NCBI GenBank assembly: GCA_030272155.1
Contig: CP126197.1
Span: 1,178,001-1,242,000, forward strand
Length of the DNA: 64,000 nucleotides
Reading direction: 5' to 3'
From: Tetradesmus obliquus
Lineage: Eukaryota > Chlorophyta > Chlorophyceae > Sphaeropleales > Scenedesmaceae
Below are positions 58,255 through 64,000 of the stretch, one piece after another. Every line of letters starts with the position of its first letter. The stretch's first letter is position 1. The notes beneath the pieces are model-generated. The model was given only the letters and a program-made list of their open reading frames with translations, made no database searches and was not told the origin of the DNA. Position numbers and translations under genes: made by a program.

Positions 58255-60928
58255 GCAGTGCACAGGCTGCAGTCTTCCGTAGAGCTCTGCTTTGCTGAGC
58301 AGCAGCAGCAACTTGCAGCAATTGGGTGCAACTGGCAGGACTTCCTGTGGGCGGTGCAGGTGGGGCCTGGCACGGCTCAAAGCACCTCATGTTTGCGCGT
58401 ACATTGCATGCTTTTTTCAAAACCTGCGTGCTCAACCTCTGGTGATTGGCCCATATTAATGGTTGCAAGTGGGATTGTGGAATCTGCTGGAGAGGCCGGG
58501 CCGGGGCGGCAAGCACACTCGGATTCATGTGTGCTTGGCTGTGGGGTCTCTGTGTGGATGGGAAAAAACCCCAGAGCCGCTGACCTGCTGATGCATCAGC
58601 ATCAGCCATTATGACATTGTCTTTGCACTGGCTTCTTTGTGTCCCTTATGTAGGATACGGTGCGTATCCTGTTGCTGATCCAAACTGCCCATGGCTTTAT
58701 TGGCATGAATTGTGTGCTACTGCAGGTGCTGCACAGCAGGTGCACAAGTGTGTTCATCAATTCGTACTGGCCATGGCCACAATGGCTTGGCATTCGACAT
58801 CAATTCTTTTGCTTGCTGCTGCAGGTGCTGCACAGCAGGTGCTTCCTTGATGCTGCCTCATCAATACTGGCCATGGTTCCAATGGCTTGGCATCTGACTT
58901 TATCTCTGTGCTTGATGCTGCAGGTGCTGCACAGCCGGTGCTTGCTGGATGCTGCCTCAAGCTGCCGTGTGGCAGTGCGTAGACATGGCTTGCACTGGCT
59001 CGCCGGTGTCCCTTGTGTATGTGGTGCACATCCTGTTGCTGATCAGCACTGCCCATGGCCCCACACATTGCCTCATGCCGCATTGAGTGGTGTGCTGCTG
59101 CAGGTGCTGCACAGCAGGTGCACATGTGTTCATAATCATTACTGGCCATGGTTACATCAGCTTTGTGTTTGACTTCATCTCTGTGCTTGCTGCTGCAGGT
59201 GCTGCACAGCAGGTGCTTCCTGGATGCTTCCTCAGGCTGCCATGTGGCTTGCACTGGCTGGCTTCGATCCCTTGTGTAGTCGGTGCACATCCTGTTGCTG
59301 ACCAGCAATGTCCATGTGCATAATCTGTGTGCTGCCGCAGGTGCTGCACAGCAGGTGCTTCCTGGATGCTGCCTCAGGCTGCCATGTGGCAGTGCCTGGC
59401 ATAGACATGGCCAACCACAGCAGCAGCGCAGCGAATGCAGCTGTGCAACTGCACCAGCAGCACTGCCCAGGCGCGGAGGAAGAGATTGCTGCGGCCACAG
59501 ACAAAGCCGCAGCAACATCTGGACTAGGAAGCAGTAAGAGCAGCAGCGGCAACAGCAGCTGCTTTCAGCTTGTTGCAGGTGGGTTGGCTCTTGACTGGCT
59601 GATGCACTGCAGCGGCCAGCTTAGAGTGAGCTGATATGATATATACAAGCATTGATGTCAGGGTACGGCTGCTGAAACAGAGTGCCTGGCATAGACATGG
59701 CTAACCACAGCAGCACTGCAGGCAACGCGGCCGTGTGGCTGCACCAGCAGAGCAAGGAGGCTAGCGCGGCGCTTGAGGTTGTAAGGGATGACGCAGCAGC
59801 AGCTGCAGGGCTAGGAGGCAGCAGCAGCAGCAGCAGCAGCAGCAGCTGCTTTCAGCTAGTTGCAGGTGGGTTTGCTGCCTAATGGTTGGAGTTGCCCAAA
59901 GCAGAGTTGCAAACTTACGTAAAGTATGATGCTGTACAAGTAAAGGCTACACACATCAGCCAACTTCAGGGCATGCAGCACCCACCTTTGTGCCCTGCGC
60001 TGTGCTGCTGTCCTTGCCTTATTGAACCTTGCAACACTCATCGCCGTTTCCGACGCTAGGGTTTTACTTGCCTGCTGCTTCTGCTGCTGCTGTTTAATGT
60101 GCTGCCTCAGGGCCTGAAGGAGTTTCTGCTGGGGAGCAGGTCTGCATCAGCTATGGCAGCTGGCCAGCAGAGCCCTTCCTGCTGCTGTGGGGTTTTACCC
60201 CTTCCCCAAACCCTGCTGATGCAGTGGTTGTCTTCAGCAGCTTGCAGGACATGGCGGCGTGTTACTTTGACTATTTAAAAAGCAAGCTGACAGCTGGGGG
60301 CAATGGGCAGCAGCTGCTGCAGTGCGAGCAGCTGGGTGAGGCAGTGCAGCAGCAGCTGATTGCAGCAGGTAGCAGTAGTAGTAGTAGCAATGGGTTTGCA
60401 AACATGTCCGTTGATGCTGCTGGTGTTGATGGGCGGCTGAAAGTGGCCCTGAATGTGCTGCATGACGCTGCTGCACCTGCAGCAGCAGGCATGCTGCAGC
60501 GGCAAGCCAACAACAACAGCAGCAGCAGCAGCACACAGCAGCCGCAAGCAGATGCAGTAGGCCAATCGCAGCATGCCTGTCTGGCATCATTGGTTCGACA
60601 GGTGCAGCAGTTGAAGCTTGGTGAGCTTCTGGTGTACAGGCTGGGTGAGCTGGCTAACAACCTACAGCAATCTGCCTATGCATGTGCAGCAACAATAGAG
60701 CGTTCGCAGGCGCAGCAGCAGGAAGCCGGTGTCAGCAGCAGAAACGGCAACAGCAGCAGCAGCAGCAGCAGCAACACCAGCAGCAGCAGCAGCAGCAACA
60801 GCAGCAGGTACCAGCCATCTGCAGAGCACCTGCAGCTCATCCAGGCCTACTGCGCCAGCAAAGCAGCGCTGGCGCGGCAGCTGGCTGCAGGGTACCCGAT
60901 CAGGATGTCTGGTGTGTTCTTGGTCTGA
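58255..60928 (+). CDS. SET-domain lysine methyltransferase (Rubisco-LSMT/SETD6-like), 5' exons missing
   Basis: Exons: 58255-58359 (AVHRLQSSVELCFAEQ, NWQDFLWAVQ), 59341-59578 (VLHSRCFLDAASGCHV, VPGIDMANHSS, ending FQLVAG) and 60111-60928, with a tandem alternative exon b at 59681-59865. FLWAVQ followed by VLHSR, then the NHSS substrate/SAM-site motif and GEQVCISYG with the catalytic Tyr, give the order of an iSET-SET core. The last exon adds the helical substrate-binding domain, interrupted by Ser/Gln tracts. The family methylates lysines on Rubisco, ribosomal or nuclear proteins. Exons a and b both end in phase 1, so only one fits a single message. The 58360-59340 intron is swollen by copies of exon a's start. 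N-terminal exons upstream are not resolved. Confidence 0.7.
58725..59400 (+). repeat. six tandem copies of a 3' splice site plus exon start
   Basis: The unit ctgcag|gtgctgcacagcaggtgc, usually continuing ttcctggatgctgcctca, starts at 58725, 58825, 58924, 59104, 59199 and 59341. The last is the real exon. Copies are about 95-180 bp apart and keep the acceptor AG. Between them a second shared stretch (cacatcctgttgctgatcag) also repeats. Confidence 0.85.
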
Positions 60929-61104
60929 TGCAGGAGCGTGTGGTGCATCAGCATATGCCATTGCCATACAACTCACTGAGTGACTGACTCAGTCAGTGAG
61001 TCAGTGAGTTCTAAGGTCCAGGCCACACATCTGAGGGCACAAGCCAAGTGTCGCAGCGTTGTGCGTTTGGCAAATACCACGGCTAGGTCTTTACTGATAG
61101 CGTG
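59416..61104 (+). repeat. segmental duplication, copy 2 (SET 3' half)
   Basis: This is the partner of 51528-53203. Here the homologous sequence is continuous with upstream SET exons, so this copy is the likely parent. Confidence 0.85.
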
Positions 61105-61509
61105 GGGTAGGAGGAGCACGCACGTGAGCCGCTGAGACGCAGTTTAGTCTTTGCGGGATCATGTGAAGACGCCGTTTGAAAGGCGTTGCTTGATGTTGCT
61201 CTGTCCCAGGCCGGGCTGACTGGAAGGCAGCCACAGTAGCACGCAACAAGCACTGTTCTTATCAACTGTGCACTGCTGTCCGCTCTCAATCACAAGCCAA
61301 CAAAAGGCACTCAAAAAGGATGTGGCGTAGTGTTACAGTCACACAGGGCCTGCATTGAATGCCCCTAACTGGGTTGGGTGCTGCTGTGCCGCACAGCCAA
61401 GTACCCTCCAAAATGTCCTGCCACGGCTCACTGCACAGCCAGCTGCAGTGACAAGACACACATGCATAAAGCCCACACTCATCCCACACTACTGCTCAAC
61501 ACTCATGTC
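61105..61509. other. intergenic between SET copy 2 and cassette gene X2
   Basis: The convergent 3' ends of the SET gene (plus) and X2 (minus) lie here. No gene recognised. Confidence 0.4.
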
Positions 61510-62600
61510 TCAGCTAAGTCTCAGCTGCACTTCCTGCAGCCACTCCGCCTCCACTCTAGTCAGTGTCTCCAGCGCCTTACTGCTGCTAGTCTCAGAGGGC
61601 TGCAGAACATGCAGAATGCTGCTGATCTTGTCACTGCAGAGCTCCTGCAATTTGCGCTGCAACTGCAGGGGCTGGGCAAGGTCAAGCACAGCATTCTGGT
61701 AGAAACGGCCCTTGATGAAGTTGCCTTCAAAACGCTCCACGCGGAACAGCCAAATCAGGTGCGTGCTGCTGCTGCTGCTGCTGCTGCTGTGCTTGTTGCG
61801 GCGCTTGTTGCTGCTACTGCTCTTGTTGGTGTTGCGCTTGCAGCTGCTGCCAGCGGCACCACCTGCATCTTCAGCAGTAGCAGCAGCAGCTGCTGCTGCC
61901 ACCTTGAAGCTGGCTGGGTCGCGCATGAAGGTGTCTGCATCAACCTCCATGAACACGTGATCGCCCAGCTGCACCCAGCACGCATCATCCCCGGCCTCAT
62001 CCTCATCAAGCCACACGCCAGGCCGGCCATCAGATACTGCAGGAGGAGGCTTCTGCACCTTTTGCTTCTTGCTGTTGTCCGCCTCTGCTGCTGCTGCTGC
62101 TGCTGCCATGATGGCAGTGCAATGCTTGCGCTTCTTGCCTGTGCTGGTAGGTGCTGCTGCTGCTGCTGGTGCTGCTGTAGGGATGGCAGCAGTGGTGCCA
62201 CACGCTGGCACGGCAAGCCCTCTGAGGCTGCCTGTGATTGCCTGCAGGACAGCCTCAGGCACTGAAGCACCCTCGCGCACTGCTGCGTACAACTGCTTCA
62301 GCCCGTGCTTAATGGCTGCTGCCACAGCTGGGTCTGCTGCAACCCTCAGCAAAGGCACCACGGCAGCTACTGCAGCAGCATGCGCAGCATCTGCCTCGCT
62401 GCTCAAAGCCATTGAGAGGTCTGACACTGAGTCCAGGGCTGCAGTCATGCTGATGGGGGGCTGTGCTGTCCTTGCTGCCTCTAGCAGCACTGGCGCTGGC
62501 GCTGCTGGCTGCTGCGGCTGCTGCACTGCAGTGATTGCTGCTGCAGCTGTGTTTGCGGCAGCACGCTGCTGCGGCCTCGCGCCATCCAGCTGCAGGGCGC
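61510..62600 (-). CDS. cassette gene X, copy 2
   Basis: The exon runs from an acceptor (attgcctgcag ending at 62601) to the stop at 61510, about 363 aa. It parallels copy 1 throughout: an Ala/Gln-rich start, MTAALDSVSDLSMALSSEAD, VLQAITGSLRGLAV (VLQLLRSLRAVA in copy 1), basic GKKRKHC and NSKKQKVQKPPP, then BAH-like CWVQLGDHVFMEVDAD, LIWLFRVERFEG and KGRFYQN. Ser/Asn/Lys inserts separate the two halves of the BAH-like part. It is open without lesions, like copy 1, while the adjoining resolvase copies are broken. Overall identity to X1 is low, so the cassette duplication is old, or one copy arrived separately. A chromatin or DNA-associated role is inferred only from the nuclear signal and fold guess. 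Confidence 0.6.
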
Positions 62601-62709
62601 CTGCAGGCAATGCAAAGGTGCAGGTGCCAGAAGAGGCATTATTGATATCGGCTTCACACAACATACACACACATGCTACGCAGCAGCCCCAAACCTCCTG
62701 GGAAGTATT

Positions 62710-63741
62710 GCCTAAGCAAGACCCGGGGACCCAGAATGCAGGCGTGTGCGCCTTTGACAGCACATCGCAAACCATTGTCTACTGGAATTGACACAAACTG
62801 CTGGACGTGCACGAGCAGGTAATGCGCAGCACAGATCAGGTGAAGCTCTATCTGGACACAATCACAGACAACGTAGAGGCAGCACTGAAATGCAATGACT
62901 ACTGGATCCTGGTTGAAGAGCAGCCCTGGGACACTGACGCCAAGAAGGGCATTGTTTCAATCTCCAGTTGCAGCAGGCAATAGTGACGTACTTTTTATGC
63001 AGAGGCAAGACTGTTCGGGTGTTGAATGCCAGCGAGCGTTACAAGTTCCTGGGAATCCCAAATTGGCAGCAGATGACCCGATTCTTCCGCAAAGTGAGCA
63101 CAGCAAATGCTGTGCGACAGCTGCTGGAGCCAAGAGAAGACAATGCCTTTGCAGCGCGCAAACATGATGTAAGGGTATGGCAGGCAGCGCGAGAGTCCCA
63201 GCATGACATGGCCGATGCCCTGGGGCAGGTGCTCTGCTACTTCTACAGGAACAGAGATGCAGTAACGGATGGCAGGGTGGTAGAAGCAGAGCTTACCAAC
63301 AGGCTGCTGGTGGCCCCTGAGCAGCAATTCGCAACCAGCAGTGCACAGCAACAACAGCAGCAGCAGCCTAGCCTGAGATATGACCGCAGCAGCAGCGGTA
63401 GCGGCGGCACAGGGCCTTCGTCTACTTCCCAGAAGAAGGCAAAGCATGACAGCGCAGCCTGGCACATCCAAGCCAAGGCACTGCTGCAGAAGACACACAC
63501 GCAGCTGCAGGCAGAACACTCAGAGCTGTTGCCACGCGCGCAAGGCTCAGCGCAGCAGCAGCAGAGCAGCAACGCACAGAAGCTGTATAAAGTGTATCAG
63601 ACCCACAGAAACAGCAGAACCCTGCACAAGTTCTTGAAATATCTCAGGGACTACAATCAGAAAAGAACCAATCTGTGCAACTTAGCCAACGACAATGCCA
63701 GGCTGTCTCACCTATTGCAGCCGCCACGCGCTCCTCTGTGA
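62710..63741 (+). pseudogene. RuvC-fold Holliday-junction-resolvase-like protein, cassette copy 2
   Basis: The frame begins around KQDPGTQNAGVCAFDS, with the RuvC-type DPGxxNxG strand, but no ATG was found close upstream. A TGA at 62789-62791 interrupts it after IVYWN. The same frame resumes with HKLLDVHEQV and YWILVEEQPW (Glu). One base is missing near 62952 before the helix FNLQLQQAIVTYF. Then come VLNASERYKFLGIPNW, RKVSTANAVRQLL and the C-terminal HDMADALGQVLCYFYRN. The tail (FLKYLRDYNQKRTNL) matches the out-of-frame tail of copy 1. Both copies therefore descend from one intact gene and decayed independently. The 3' end overlaps gene Y2, as in copy 1. Confidence 0.55.
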
Positions 63742-64000
63742 AGGTGCTGTACAGAGCAGGGTAGGCATAGCTGGCAGCATCGCCCCAAAACTTGGCCCCC
63801 AGCTTGTGGCTAGGCTGCTGCCAAAGCAGCAGTGTCTCGCCAGGCCAGACATACACATCGCACGACTGCTTGGCCCAGTTGCCGCTCAGCGGCCTGCCGC
63901 CAGCAACAAACTCAGCAGCCACGCGCACTTGCACGCGCTGCTGCTGCCCAACTTGCATGTGCAGCCCTTCCTTGGTCATCAGCTGAGCAACAGTGTAGCG
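63644..64000 (-). CDS. cassette gene Y, copy 2, C-terminal part (runs off window)
   Basis: The minus-strand frame enters at 64000 (YTVAQLMTKEGLHMQV) and stops at 63644. It is paralogous to the end of Y1: RVQVRVAAEFVAGG versus RVRVAADFMTAA, LSGNWAKQSCDVYVWPGE versus LVGQWSRTVSSVTITPGS, HKLGAKFWGDAASY versus HTWGKNFTAKCSA. It overlaps the end of HJR2 by about 97 bp. No domain recognised; the short beta-strand-like pattern suggests a compact C-terminal module. Confidence 0.5.
   Translation of the reverse strand, partial: RYTVAQLMTKEGLHMQVGQQQRVQVRVAAEFVAGGRPLSGNWAKQSCDVYVWPGETLLLWQQPSHKLGAKFWGDAASYAYPALYSTFTEERVAAAIGETAWHCRWLSCTDWFFSDCSP

Noticed and set aside
41471-64000. Definite integrated giant virus
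   Set aside because: Only a resolvase-like gene points that way. No capsid, polymerase, packaging ATPase or other viral hallmark is visible, and the codon/repeat style matches the host. Kept as a hypothesis only.

Overview
The window reads as nuclear DNA of a green alga. The evidence is many short GT-AG introns, a RNA polymerase III subunit and a BAP31-type ER protein in eukaryotic form, a secreted WSC/GH16 wall enzyme, and extreme CAG enrichment giving poly-Gln, poly-Ala and poly-Ser tracts. I suspect a scenedesmacean/sphaeroplealean alga, but that is an inference from repeat style, not a match. All introns were placed by eye from splice consensus plus reading-phase agreement.

Layout. 1-12.1 kb: the tail of an Ala-rich gene, then a tandem array of three related genes built from AP2/ERF-like modules (A 1926-4143, B 5347-8249, C 9834-12107). 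Each copy is broken by different stops or frameshifts. 13.0-14.3 kb: an intact four-exon RPC10/RPC11-type Pol III subunit. 15.7-20.8 kb: an intact nine-exon secreted WSC-GH16-lectin protein of about 855 aa. 21.9-38.0 kb (minus): a six-exon gene for a protein of about 4,685 aa, mostly low-complexity Q/A/S from one 12-kb exon, with two calponin-homology-like segments at its C-terminus. 38.6-41.0 kb: a six-exon BAP29/BAP31-like ER protein with a KKXX tail, divergent from the giant gene.

41.5-64 kb is accessory and duplicated. A three-gene cassette occurs twice (41.5-46.6 kb and 61.5-64.0 kb). It holds gene X (minus, nuclear-signal-like stretch and BAH-like C-terminus), a RuvC-fold Holliday-junction-resolvase-like gene HJR (plus), and gene Y (minus), whose end overlaps that of HJR. 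Both HJR copies carry stops and frameshifts. A PD-(D/E)XK-like nuclease gene lies beside cassette 1. Between the cassettes a block is present twice (about 49.3-53.2 and 55.4-61.1 kb) with a non-coding segment, a small coiled-coil gene and a SET-domain methyltransferase. The 5' truncated SET copy and the fuller one share about 1.68 kb at near identity.

The most unusual recurring structure is local tandem duplication anchored on exon-intron junctions. Exon ends plus 5' splice sites are repeated inside the following intron in the BAP31-like, giant and GH16 genes. Exon starts plus 3' splice sites are repeated in the SET gene. Stop-codon ends are repeated downstream of the RPC10 and GH16 genes. 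In the giant gene one such junction is also present three times in inverted orientation inside its own intron.
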